The notes beneath the pieces are model-generated. The model was not told the DNA's origin. It was given only the letters and a program-made list of their open reading frames with translations, and ran no database searches. From UBA1924 sp963976625 (GTDB taxonomy: Bacteria > Planctomycetota > Phycisphaerae > Phycisphaerales > UBA1924), in NCBI GenBank assembly GCA_963976625.1, contig CAXBLA010000014.1, positions 11,530 to 75,529 on the forward strand: a stretch of DNA of 64,000 nucleotides, read 5' to 3'. The number at the start of each line of letters is the position of its first letter. Positions within the stretch are counted from its first letter, which is position 1. Positions 42,053 through 50,818 of the stretch are shown piece after piece. Position numbers and translations under genes: made by a program.

Positions 42053-44120
42053 ATGCGCGATCAGCAGGATCGGTTGATACAGCTTTGGTGGTTCGATCGA
42101 GCCACTTGCTCCAGATCGAGAGGACGAGGAGCATGTAGAGGCGTTGTGAGTGATCGCGCCCGTGCCAAGGGTTGATGGATTGTTCGCCGGCCGCGTCGTG
42201 CTCTTTGAGCATTGTTTGGACGAAGTTCATGTTGATCTCGACACCGACATCCGCGAGCCCCGGGAATGGGTCGGTGGATTCGAGGTGGTCGTAGAGGAGC
42301 TGACGCATGCCGCCGTAGTCGGAGCGGAACCACTCGCCGACGGGGATCGCGAAGCCCTGCTTGGGGCGGTCGACGATGTGGTCGGGGAGGTATTTGCGGG
42401 CGACTTGTTTGAGGAGGCCTTTGCGCTGGCCTTTGGGCATGAGTTCGCGGAGGGGTGCAGCGAGGCATGCTCGAACCAGTTCAGATGAGAGATAGGGGCT
42501 GCGGACTTCGAGCGCGACGGACATTGACGCAGTATCTACTTTCCTGAGCAGGTCATTGGGAAGGTAATCATCGAAGTCTGTGCGGAGTGGGTCGGTGTCC
42601 ATACTCAGTGGGGAAGTTGCCCATTGATTGTTTGGAAGAAGCTCGCTGAGCTGAGAGAGAGGGAAGATTGATATGAGATCGTGATAGCGTTCGCCGGACC
42701 TGGCGGCTTGAAGCAAGCGGTAGAGCTTGCTCGACATGCTGGACGGTTTCTTTGTGGGGATGTGCTTGTGTTGTAATCGGCGGAGTTGTCTCCAGTGTCT
42801 GTTGAGCAGTGCTTCGGCGGAGTATCGCTGGTATCCACCAAAGAGTTCGTCAGCCCCATCCCCGCCGAGTACGACGCTGACATGCTCCTTCGCTGCTTTG
42901 CACACCCAATAGGTCGGCAGGAGCGAGCTGTCGCCGAATGGCAATCCAAGCTGTTCGATCAGGCCGATGAGGTCTGATGCTGCCTGTGAATTGCATTCGA
43001 GTGTGTGGTGCTTTGATCCAATGTGATCCGCAACCAGCTGAGCATGCCGTGACTCATCGTACCGGGCGGAAGGCATTTTCATTGTAAATGTGTGTGGTGT
43101 GTTCCCAGTCTGCTGGGTGTGTATCTGTGTAATCGCTGCAATGAGCGATGAGTCGATCCCTCCTGAGAGAAAAACACCTACCGGAACATCGGCATCGAGT
43201 CGGGAGAGCACAGCATTCGAAATTAGAGACTCGACTTGGTCAGCGTCGATTGAATTGGATCGAGTGGGCGATGGCATCTTGGAGGATCTTGTTCCAACTC
43301 GATGCGTAGGGCGTTCGATATTAAAGTTCCGCACTGGATCTCTCGGGAAGAGTTCCCATTCATTTGGCTGGAGTTGATAAACGGAAGAAGTCGGCGAAAT
43401 CCAATCCCAGCCATATCGAATCCAATCTTGGATGGATGGAATTTGCCGATCTATAACAGGTGCTTCTGGTTGAATACATTTGCTTCCCCGAATCAAACCG
43501 GTAATCACGGAAGAGTACAGAATCCCGGATTGGATATTGAGCTTATAGAGTGATTTTTCTCCAACGAGATCACGCCCGCTCGCCAGCTGTCCTGTTGATC
43601 GATCCCAGATGAGGTGTGTGTACATCGCTTCAAGGCGATCTTGCATTTGTCCATTCCATGCTCGCCACCCGTGCACGAGCACTTCGGTATCTGAATGATC
43701 CGTCTCGAACACATGGCCCTGGGCTTCGAGCTCGGCTCGGAGTTGGCGGTGGTTATAGATGCAGCCGTTGAAGACGACGGCGACGAGGGGTTTGTTGGGT
43801 TCGATCTCGGAGGCGATGATTGGGGTTTCGCCGGGCTGGTAGGTGAGGTCGGGGCGGAGGGTTTCGCCGTCGTGGACCATGGGCTGGTGGCCGCCGGCGT
43901 GGTCGATGATGCTGAGCCGGCGGTGGACGAGTGCGATGTCGACGATGGTGCCGTCTTCGCGCACTGCGCGATCGCGGAAGCGGCCTTGGGCGTCGGGGCC
44001 GCGGTGTTTGATGGATTCGTCGAGGATGTCGAGCCAGGCTTCGGGGATGGACTCTAATGGTGGCGGGGGGGGGCCGTCCTTGGGGTCATGGATCTGGATG
44101 ATGCCGGCGAGGCCGCACAT
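42051..44120 (-). CDS. asnB: Asparagine synthase (glutamine-hydrolysing)
   Basis: 689-residue two-domain enzyme. The N-terminal class II amidotransferase has the nucleophile Cys2 (MCGLAGI), SIKHRGPDAQG, HRRLSIID and FNGCIYNHRQLR. The synthetase domain has the ATP loop VFLSGGIDSSLIAA, LGGDGADELFGGYQRYS and EVRSPYLSSELV. It may make asparagine or amidate a secreted polymer precursor, as in AsnB/WbpS-like proteins. The stop of the upstream membrane protein gene overlaps the ATG (TAATG). Codon G+C drops sharply in the middle (about 42480-43700), see findings. Confidence 0.92.
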   Translation of the reverse strand: MCGLAGIIQIHDPKDGPPPPPLESIPEAWLDILDESIKHRGPDAQGRFRDRAVREDGTIVDIALVHRRLSIIDHAGGHQPMVHDGETLRPDLTYQPGETPIIASEIEPNKPLVAVVFNGCIYNHRQLRAELEAQGHVFETDHSDTEVLVHGWRAWNGQMQDRLEAMYTHLIWDRSTGQLASGRDLVGEKSLYKLNIQSGILYSSVITGLIRGSKCIQPEAPVIDRQIPSIQDWIRYGWDWISPTSSVYQLQPNEWELFPRDPVRNFNIERPTHRVGTRSSKMPSPTRSNSIDADQVESLISNAVLSRLDADVPVGVFLSGGIDSSLIAAITQIHTQQTGNTPHTFTMKMPSARYDESRHAQLVADHIGSKHHTLECNSQAASDLIGLIEQLGLPFGDSSLLPTYWVCKAAKEHVSVVLGGDGADELFGGYQRYSAEALLNRHWRQLRRLQHKHIPTKKPSSMSSKLYRLLQAARSGERYHDLISIFPLSQLSELLPNNQWATSPLSMDTDPLRTDFDDYLPNDLLRKVDTASMSVALEVRSPYLSSELVRACLAAPLRELMPKGQRKGLLKQVARKYLPDHIVDRPKQGFAIPVGEWFRSDYGGMRQLLYDHLESTDPFPGLADVGVEINMNFVQTMLKEHDAAGEQSINPWHGRDHSQRLYMLLVLSIWSKWLDRTTKAVSTDPADRA

Positions 44121-44695
44121 TAGTGGGGGGCCTTGTCAGGGGTGGTTGGCTTGGCCTGTTCGTTGTGTTGGTCGTCGTGCTTTTCGTCGTGCTGATCAAA
44201 GAGTCCGGTTTGGTAGCCCCAGATGGTGTGGAGGATCCGGGTGACGATCATCGCGGCGATGAACGAAGTGACGAATGCCCAGCCGGTGGTGAAGCTGGTG
44301 TAGTGGAGCAGTGACCACATGCCGCCCATGGAGATGAGCGCGAAGATCGGGACGAGGGCGATGCGTTCGGCTTGGACCCGTCCGACATCGAGGAGGAAGT
44401 TCTTCGAGCGTTTGTCTTTGGGTGTGGTCAGCTTGTCGGCGATGCCGGACTGTTCGAGGGGGCGCCAGTGGTTGGCGATCCAGTGGAGCCCAAAGTACAG
44501 CGCGATGTCGATGGTGGTGTCGAGAATATAGGCGATGACGGAGATTTTGAACTTGTGCTCGGTGCCGATGTATTCGGCGATGAGCATGATCGGGTACTTG
44601 GCGATCAGGATCGAGAGGAGCCCGGCGAGGAACACATTGACATTGATGTTGACCACCCGTTTGCGCTGGTAGAACTTGAAGGCGCGTTTGGGCAT
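44120..44695 (-). CDS. Multi-pass membrane protein, unknown function
   Basis: 191 residues with about four hydrophobic segments (VNVFLAGLLSILIAKYPIML; ISVIAYILDTTIDIALYFGL; RIALVPIFALISMGGMWSLL; WAFVTSFIAAMIVTRIL) and a His/Asp/Gln-rich C-terminal tail (DQHDEKHDDQHNEQ) that could bind metal. No family is recognised. GGAG precedes the ATG. It overlaps asnB by one nt, so the two are translated from the same mRNA. Confidence 0.65.
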   Translation of the reverse strand: MPKRAFKFYQRKRVVNINVNVFLAGLLSILIAKYPIMLIAEYIGTEHKFKISVIAYILDTTIDIALYFGLHWIANHWRPLEQSGIADKLTTPKDKRSKNFLLDVGRVQAERIALVPIFALISMGGMWSLLHYTSFTTGWAFVTSFIAAMIVTRILHTIWGYQTGLFDQHDEKHDDQHNEQAKPTTPDKAPH

Positions 44696-44732
44696 GGGGG
44701 CTCCGGGAGTGGTTAAATAATGATTGCTTCTC

Positions 44733-45794
44733 TTAGAACGATCGGCTGATCACCGCGTCGGCGATCAGCCCAAGCATGGATCGCCCGGCGGATTCGGGGA
44801 TCGGGGCGAGGGCGTCCTTGGCCCGCTGGACATACGACGCGGCGAGGGATTGGGTTGCTTCAACGGAACCGGATTGACGGATCGCCTGAATCAGTTCTTC
44901 GAGTACGGCTGGGTCGCAATCGCCGGTGGCGGCTTGCTGGATCAGCGTCAGCGAACGCGGGGCGTCGTCGGCGGGGATGTTGCGGAGGTGGTGGATCAGG
45001 GGGTAGGTGAGCTTGCCCTTTTCGAGGTCCTTGCCGACGGACTTGCCGACGGTCTCTTGGGTGCCCAGCAGGTCGAGCACATCGTCCTGGATCTGGAAGG
45101 CGATGCCCAGCGAGCGTCCGAAATCAGTCAGCGCGTTGGTGATCGGGTGGTCGGATTGATCAAAGCCCAGCGTCGAGAGGGCGCCCAGCTCGCAGGCGGC
45201 GCCGATGAGGGCGGCGGTCTTGCGTTCGAGGATCTCGATGTAGGTGGGCTCGTCGAGCGAGAGATTCTCGCGGTTGTGCAGCTGGAGCAGCTCGCCCGTG
45301 CACATGACGGCCGAGGCTCTGCCGACGATCTGCGACGGGATTGGGGAGTTGAGCGAGGAGCAGAGTTCGTAGGCCGAGGCGATGAGGTAGTCGCCCAGGA
45401 TGACGGAGGTCTCGTTGCCCTTGAGCATATTGATGGTCTGCCCGCGGCGACGGATCTCGGCTTCGTCGAGGACATCGTCGTGGACGAGGGTGGCCATGTG
45501 CACCATCTCGCACACCGCGGCGCTGGTGATGTGGGCGTTGGTGACGAGCTGGTCTCGATCGTCGCTGGCGAGCAGGGCGTCGAACTTGCTGTTGGCGGCC
45601 ATCCCGCACAGGATCACGAGTGTGGGCCTGAGCATCTTGCCCCGGTAGCGTTCGATGTGTTCGCACATCTCGTCGACTGGTGGCAGATCCGAGCGGAGCT
45701 GGTCGGCGAAGACGGTCTCGACACGCGGGAGCGCGTCGAACAGCACGCCTTCGAGGGCGGCCAGCTCTTGGGGGATATCAATAGCGCCTTGCAT
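44733..45794 (-). CDS. ispB: Polyprenyl diphosphate synthase
   Basis: 353-residue trans-isoprenyl diphosphate synthase, for quinone side chains or carrier lipid. The first Asp-rich motif is in TLVHDDVLDEAEIRRRG and the second in AFQIQDDVLDLLG. Lys/Arg substrate residues appear in RYRGKMLRPTLVIL. Whether the chain is C35, C40 or longer cannot be read directly. The start at 45794 is preferred; an in-frame ATG at 45839 would overlap the methyltransferase gene. Confidence 0.9.
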   Translation of the reverse strand: MQGAIDIPQELAALEGVLFDALPRVETVFADQLRSDLPPVDEMCEHIERYRGKMLRPTLVILCGMAANSKFDALLASDDRDQLVTNAHITSAAVCEMVHMATLVHDDVLDEAEIRRRGQTINMLKGNETSVILGDYLIASAYELCSSLNSPIPSQIVGRASAVMCTGELLQLHNRENLSLDEPTYIEILERKTAALIGAACELGALSTLGFDQSDHPITNALTDFGRSLGIAFQIQDDVLDLLGTQETVGKSVGKDLEKGKLTYPLIHHLRNIPADDAPRSLTLIQQAATGDCDPAVLEELIQAIRQSGSVEATQSLAASYVQRAKDALAPIPESAGRSMLGLIADAVISRSF

Positions 45795-45831
45795 AATCGG
45801 TTCCGATACAGATGGGTGGCTTATGGGTGGC

Positions 45832-46743
45832 TTAGTCATAGGCGACGATGTAGGAGATGAACGCGGGATCGGCGTCGCCTTCGAGCGAGGGCTCGTAGAT
45901 GCCGTTGCCGTCTTCTTCGTCGTCCTCGTCGTCGCCCTCCCAGTACACAACGACATTGGCGAAGCCGGCTTCACTGAGCAGCTCGCGGATCTCTGGCATG
46001 GACCAGAGTCGCCAGTGGTAGATAAACGCGTCCTTGATCTTGGTCTTGTCGGGGAACTTGAAGTGGATTCGGCACTCCATGTCGCCGGTGATCGGGTTGA
46101 AGCGCTTTTGTTCCCAGATATAGGTGAAGACGCGCCCTGGGCCGTCGTCGATTTTCTTTTCTTCGGTGGTTTCGGTCATGGCCTCGGAGCCGCCGTAGTG
46201 ATCGAGGAAGAATACGCCGTCCTCGCCCAGGCTCTCGCGGACGGCGATGAAGTAGTTGCGGAGCTGTTCGCGGGTTTTGAAGAGCCAGTAGCTGAAGTTC
46301 ATCGCCAGCACGCAGTCGGAGCCTTTGGCGTCGCCCGGGGTGAGCACATCGCGGCAGATCAGTTTGATCCGATCGGCGGCCTGCGGATCGAGCTTAGCGA
46401 CATGGTTCTCGTGCCCGAAGTCGAGCGTTGGCTGATCAAGATCGAGCCCGATGGCGGTGTTGGCGGGGTCGCGCCGGACCCATTCGGCGGAGGTGTTGCC
46501 GGTGCCGCAGAAATCTTCGCGGAGCGTGGTGGCTTTGCGGCCGCGGATTTGCTCGAAGGTCTCTTCGACGAAGTCGATCTCGGCTTCGACATTCTGTACC
46601 GAGAGCTGGTAGAGCTCGTGCTTGTCGGTGGTGGAGGCGGAGAACGCGCCGGTCTTGGCGGCTTTCTGAGCGGCCTTGGCTTCGAGTTTTTGCTGTCTGC
46701 TGGACTTATTGGGCGTCTGGTTAGGCATTGTGGTGGCACTCAT
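45832..46743 (-). CDS. Class I SAM-dependent methyltransferase
   Basis: 303 residues. After a basic Gln/Lys/Ala-rich N-terminus comes a Rossmann methyltransferase domain: motif I LREDFCGTGNTSAEWV, acidic end of strand 2 AIGLDLDQ, CVLAMNFSYWLFK in the motif IV place, and VFFLDHYGGSEA. The substrate is not known. The C-terminus has an acidic run (EGDDEDDEEDG). GGAG lies 10 nt before the ATG. It is upstream of the polyprenyl synthase on the same strand by 37 nt; a role in quinone methylation is conceivable but not shown by motifs. Confidence 0.8.
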   Translation of the reverse strand: MSATTMPNQTPNKSSRQQKLEAKAAQKAAKTGAFSASTTDKHELYQLSVQNVEAEIDFVEETFEQIRGRKATTLREDFCGTGNTSAEWVRRDPANTAIGLDLDQPTLDFGHENHVAKLDPQAADRIKLICRDVLTPGDAKGSDCVLAMNFSYWLFKTREQLRNYFIAVRESLGEDGVFFLDHYGGSEAMTETTEEKKIDDGPGRVFTYIWEQKRFNPITGDMECRIHFKFPDKTKIKDAFIYHWRLWSMPEIRELLSEAGFANVVVYWEGDDEDDEEDGNGIYEPSLEGDADPAFISYIVAYD

Positions 46744-46962
46744 TTTCGGAAATCTCCGTTTGCATCGAAAAGCCGAGAATCGCCCCCGGCGATGGGCCGA
46801 GATAGCTTCTCGATATGATAGGTGGGTTTCTTTGTCAAGGTCTCGTTATCAGACGAAACCGGCCCGCCCAACTCTACAGCCAATAGAAACCATCTGGCCA
46901 ATCGAAAGGCCAAGCGGGGCTCGCAAGACTACACTGGGTATCTATTTGGAGGAAAAAGACAC

Positions 46963-48306
46963 ATGCATCTCACTATGGTCGGTACAGGATATGTTGGGCT
47001 CGTCACCGGGGTTTGCTTTGCCAACTCGGGCAACGATGTCATTTGCTTGGATGTCGATCCAGACAAGATCGAGAAGCTCGAGTCGGACATCTGCCCGATC
47101 TACGAGCCGGGTCTGACCGACCTGATGATCAAGAACCGCCAGTCGGGCCGGCTGACCTACACCCTCGACAAGATGCACGCGTATCAGTCTGCCGAGATGA
47201 TCTTCATCTGTGTGGGCACGCCTTCGGACGAGAAGGGCCACACCGACATGACCTTTATCGATGGCGCGGCCGACGATATAGGGCACGCGATCAAGGAGCT
47301 GGGCCCCGACGCCAAGCCCAAGGTGATCGTGGTCAAATCAACCGTGCCCGTGGGCACAACCTTTCGGGTCAAGGAGCGCATCGCCGAGATCGTCGGCGAT
47401 ATCGAGTTCCATGTGGCCGACAACCCCGAGTTCCTCAAAGAGGGTGACGCGGTGACGGACTTTAACAAGCCAGACCGCGTGGTCGTGGGTGTGGAGTCCG
47501 AAGAAGTCGGCGAGACCTTCCGTGATCTCTACGACCCGTTTGTACGCAACGGGCACCCGATCTTCGTGATGGATGTGCTCAGCGCTGAGATGGTGAAATA
47601 CGCATCGAACAACTTCCTGGCGACCAAAATCTCGTTCATCAACGAGATGGCCAACCTGTGCGAGGCCTACGGCGCGAACATCAACCGTGTCCGCGAGGGC
47701 ATGTGCTCGGACTCACGCATCGGGCACGCCTTCTTGCACCCCGGTCTGGGCTACGGCGGCTCGTGCTTCCCCAAAGACACGCTCGCGTGCATTATGATGG
47801 GTGATAAGGCTGGCGTGACCACGCAGGTCTCGAACGCCGTCCATGGGACGAACGAACGCCAACGCAATATTTTCTTTAACAAGATCTTGGGGCACTTCGG
47901 CGGCGAATCCGGGCTCCAGGGCAAGAAGATCGCATTCTGGGGCTTGGCCTTCAAGCCACGCACCGACGACATCCGCAAGGCACCCGCCCTCACCCTCGTC
48001 CGCAAGGCGCTGGGGTACGGGGCGATCTGCACCGGGTTTGATCCGGTCGCGGCTGACAATGTCCGCAAGGAGATGGGCGACACGATCTCGATCATCGACG
48101 ACATGTACGAGTGCTGCAAGGACGCCGACGCGTTGGTGATCTCGACTGACTGGGCCGAGTTTAAGAGCCCGGACTTCGAGCGCCTCGCGAGCGTGATGAA
48201 GGGCAAGGTGATCTTTGATGGCCGAAACCTGTACCGTCGCCAGAGCTTGGGTGAGCTTGGGTTCCACTACTACTCGGTGGGGCGATCAGCCGTCAAGCCG
48301 GTCTGA
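46963..48306 (+). CDS. ugd: UDP-glucose 6-dehydrogenase
   Basis: 447-residue enzyme oxidising UDP-glucose to UDP-glucuronate for exopolysaccharide or envelope sugars. The NAD loop is MVGTGYVGLVTGVCFA at the N-terminus; other marks are VKSTVPVGTT, NPEFLKEGDAVTDF, the catalytic Cys268 in GYGGSCFPKDT, and FWGLAFKPRTDDIRKAPA. GGAGG precedes the ATG, with a TACACT -10 at 46930-46935 giving a leader of about 20 nt. Convergent with the zinc-ribbon protein gene. Confidence 0.97.
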   Translation: MHLTMVGTGYVGLVTGVCFANSGNDVICLDVDPDKIEKLESDICPIYEPGLTDLMIKNRQSGRLTYTLDKMHAYQSAEMIFICVGTPSDEKGHTDMTFIDGAADDIGHAIKELGPDAKPKVIVVKSTVPVGTTFRVKERIAEIVGDIEFHVADNPEFLKEGDAVTDFNKPDRVVVGVESEEVGETFRDLYDPFVRNGHPIFVMDVLSAEMVKYASNNFLATKISFINEMANLCEAYGANINRVREGMCSDSRIGHAFLHPGLGYGGSCFPKDTLACIMMGDKAGVTTQVSNAVHGTNERQRNIFFNKILGHFGGESGLQGKKIAFWGLAFKPRTDDIRKAPALTLVRKALGYGAICTGFDPVAADNVRKEMGDTISIIDDMYECCKDADALVISTDWAEFKSPDFERLASVMKGKVIFDGRNLYRRQSLGELGFHYYSVGRSAVKPV

Positions 48307-48320
48307 AACTGACCGAGCGA

Positions 48321-49175
48321 TCACCTTTTAGATTCAACTGACTCAGCAAGGCCCGGTGACGGGTCTTGTTGTTTATACGGGCGTATTCGATTCGCGTATT
48401 TGCACCGGCGGAGCCCGAGGTAGGCAAAGAGTTCGAAGATAAGAAAACCAGGGGCAAGGCTCAACAAAGTTGCAGCCAACACCACCGTACCAACCCATTG
48501 CGGCGGCGAGTTTGCGAATGTATCGTAGTATTCAGCCACTATTTCAACTTCAACATAGGGTGGAATTGGATTCTTCTTCGCAACAAAAATCATGCTCGCA
48601 AGATTTGTCAACGCATAAAGGACGCTAACCATCAACCAACCCACACAACCATGGGCTGTAATGGCGATTGATAGATTCTTCGTAAGTTTTCGACCCTTTG
48701 AGTTTGAAAAAACTCGAAGCCCTTTCGTCTCGATCACAGTCAAGAAACTAAAAACACAGAATGGAATCAGCATAAAAGTAAACAGAACTATAAGAAATCC
48801 GAGTAAGTCCGAGCCCTTCGGGTGCTCAGGTTGAACAAGTAATGGTGACGCAAAGCCTGCCGAACCCACAAAGGCCGAAGCCATGATGGTCATGTAGGCG
48901 AGCAGTCTACTCCGTCGCAGGGTGGAATCGTTCAATATCGAGGCTGTGCGTTTCGGGTGCCGCAGTGTTATCCACCAGGTCTTCACCATCGTGACAAAGC
49001 CCGGCTTCTGCTGCCACGGGGTGCCGATGCGTCGCTCGGGCAGGCTCTCGGTGATGGGTTTGGCGCATTCTGGGCATGGAGTCGCCGTGTCGAGCCCTTC
49101 GAGGATGTAGCCGCAGCGTTCGCAGAGGAGGGTGTAGTCGTCTTGCCATTCTCTCTTGCGTGTGCGTTTGGGCAT
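48321..49175 (-). CDS. Zinc-ribbon membrane protein
   Basis: 284 residues. The N-terminus has a zinc ribbon (LLCERCGYILEGL ... CPECAKPI), followed by about five hydrophobic segments (LLAYMTIMASAFVGSAGF; LLGFLIVLFTFMLIPFCVFSFLTV; LSIAITAHGCVGWLMVSVLYAL; VGTVVLAATLLSLAPGFLIFELFAYLGL). Same signature as the products of 15048 and 24220. Function unknown. The 3' two thirds of the gene are much poorer in G+C (about 40-47% in sampled lines) than the 5' part (about 65%). A TACTCT box lies 5 nt before the ATG. Confidence 0.7.
   Translation of the reverse strand: MPKRTRKREWQDDYTLLCERCGYILEGLDTATPCPECAKPITESLPERRIGTPWQQKPGFVTMVKTWWITLRHPKRTASILNDSTLRRSRLLAYMTIMASAFVGSAGFASPLLVQPEHPKGSDLLGFLIVLFTFMLIPFCVFSFLTVIETKGLRVFSNSKGRKLTKNLSIAITAHGCVGWLMVSVLYALTNLASMIFVAKKNPIPPYVEVEIVAEYYDTFANSPPQWVGTVVLAATLLSLAPGFLIFELFAYLGLRRCKYANRIRPYKQQDPSPGLAESVESKR
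48348..48374 (+). terminator. Terminator after ugd, inside convergent coding end
   Basis: Eight-bp stem AAGGCCCG / CGGGTCTT (one G-T pair), loop GTGA, then TTGTTGTTT. It lies within the last codons of the convergent gene at 48321. Confidence 0.65.
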
Positions 49176-49180
49176 GGAGA

Positions 49181-49186
49181 AGAGTA
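49181..49186 (-). promoter_or_regulatory. TANNNT -10 box, leaderless zinc-ribbon gene
   Basis: On the minus strand TACTCT, then TCTCC, then the ATG at 49175. It faces a second such box 14 bp away. Confidence 0.5.
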
Positions 49187-49200
49187 GGGGGGGCTGGCCA

Positions 49201-49206
49201 TATACT
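49201..49206 (+). promoter_or_regulatory. TANNNT -10 box, leaderless solute-binding protein gene
   Basis: TATACT, then TGCACA, then the ATG at 49213. Confidence 0.6.
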
Positions 49207-49212
49207 TGCACA

Positions 49213-50787
49213 ATGAAGATGCAACAAATCACCATCGCGGTCCTGCTCGCCCTCGTGCTCGGGGTTCCCTTCCTGATGAGCGCGGGCAAAAAGGGCACCG
49301 GGCACACGCCCGGTACGCGGACGCTGATCATCGTGACACCCCATGTGCCTCAGATCCGCGACGAGTTCGGCGCGGGCTTTGTCGAGTGGCACAAGCGTGA
49401 GTTCAACGAGGATGTCAGTATCGACTGGCGAACCCCCGGCGGGACCTCCGAGATCCGCAAGTCGCTCAACGCGCTCTTCAAGCAGGCCATCAAGGACAAC
49501 ACCCAGGGCGAGGACTACACCATCGACGATGGGGGCGTGCTCCGGTTCAAGAACACCAAGACCATCCCCTTCGACATCTTCTTTGGTGGAGGCTCGTTTG
49601 ACCATGGACTGATCAAGGATGGCGTGACGGTCGATGTCGATACGCCGGACGGTGGAAAAGAATCGATCAAAGTCTCCATGTCGCGTCCGGCGGACTTCAC
49701 CCAGGCCGAGCTCGATGAACTCTTCGGCGAGAACAAGATCGGTCCACAACAGCTCTACGACCCCGGGCAACGATGGATCGGCACGGCGCTCTCGAGCTTT
49801 GGTATTGTGTACAACGGCGATGTTTTTGCCAAGCTCGGGCTCGAGAATCCGACGGCGTTTGAAGATCTGACGGCTCCGGAGCTCTCGGGCTGGATCGCGC
49901 TGGCCGACCCGCGTCAGTCGGGCTCGATCACGACGACCTTTGACTCGATCCTCGGCAACGAGGGCTGGGAAGACGGCTGGCGGATTCTGCGTGGGATGTG
50001 CGGCAACACCCGCTACTTCACCAACTCATCGACCAAGCCGCCCATTGATGTCTCGCAGGGCGAAGCCGCGGCTGGGCTGGCGATTGATTTTTATGGACGC
50101 GGGCAGGCCCAGATTATCAAGGACTCGGGCGGCGGCGATCGTGTGGGCTACACCGATCCGTCTGGGGCGGTCTATGTCGATGCCGACCCGGTCTCGATTG
50201 TCAACGGCTGCCCGGATTATGAGCTCGCGGCCCGGTTCGTCCGCTACACCCTGACCGACGAAGCCCAGGCCCTCTGGCAGTTCAAAAAGAACGACCCGGA
50301 CAACCCGCTGGGTGTCGACGGCGAGCCGATGGGCCCCAGGTGGCATGAGCTTCGGCGGATGCCGGTGAAGCGTTCGATGTATGTGGACTATGTGGATTAC
50401 TTCGTGGACAAGGCCGACCCGTTCAAGCTGGTCTCGAAGGTCGAGAACCCGGGCTGGCGAACGGGCGTGCAGGTGATGATGGGCTGCTTCGGGATCGACA
50501 TCGCCAACGAATGCCGATCGGCATACACCGCGCTCAACGAAGCCGAGATCGCGATGGAATCTGGCAAGCTCACCAGCGAGGAGTTCGCGGAACTCGACGC
50601 TTTATTCTATGCGTTCCCAGAGACGGAGATCGACGGCGAGATGGTGCCGTTCACCGAGGACACCTTCCGCACTGTCCGCAATGTCTGGCGTGATGCAAAG
50701 CGTCAGGCCCAGCTCGAGATCGAGTACACCGATTTCTACCGCCAGAACTACCGCGAGATCGTCCGCCGGGTGAAGGATATCAAATAA
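49213..50787 (+). CDS. Extracellular solute-binding protein
   Basis: 524-residue periplasmic-binding-type protein. N-terminal signal or anchor segment IAVLLALVLGVPFLMSAG, then TLIIVTPHVPQIRDEFGAGF as in family 1 / iron-type ABC binding proteins; later SSFGIVYNGDVFAKLGL, WIALADPRQSGSITTTFD and GCPDYELAARFVRY are typical. It is longer than usual by about 150 residues at the C-terminus. No permease or ATPase gene is adjacent. The ligand is unknown; metal or sugar are both possible. Confidence 0.85.
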   Translation: MKMQQITIAVLLALVLGVPFLMSAGKKGTGHTPGTRTLIIVTPHVPQIRDEFGAGFVEWHKREFNEDVSIDWRTPGGTSEIRKSLNALFKQAIKDNTQGEDYTIDDGGVLRFKNTKTIPFDIFFGGGSFDHGLIKDGVTVDVDTPDGGKESIKVSMSRPADFTQAELDELFGENKIGPQQLYDPGQRWIGTALSSFGIVYNGDVFAKLGLENPTAFEDLTAPELSGWIALADPRQSGSITTTFDSILGNEGWEDGWRILRGMCGNTRYFTNSSTKPPIDVSQGEAAAGLAIDFYGRGQAQIIKDSGGGDRVGYTDPSGAVYVDADPVSIVNGCPDYELAARFVRYTLTDEAQALWQFKKNDPDNPLGVDGEPMGPRWHELRRMPVKRSMYVDYVDYFVDKADPFKLVSKVENPGWRTGVQVMMGCFGIDIANECRSAYTALNEAEIAMESGKLTSEEFAELDALFYAFPETEIDGEMVPFTEDTFRTVRNVWRDAKRQAQLEIEYTDFYRQNYREIVRRVKDIK

Positions 50788-50818
50788 TCAAACAAATGGG
50801 ATTGGTCAGTGTGCTGGT

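Noticed and set aside
43090..43553. Plus-strand frames inside asnB as possible inserted genes in the G+C-poor block
   Set aside because: The asnB frame runs through with all motifs; the plus frames have no motifs.
44724..45860. Long plus-strand frame opposite the polyprenyl synthase gene
   Set aside because: No family motif, and the minus strand carries both Asp-rich motifs of the enzyme.
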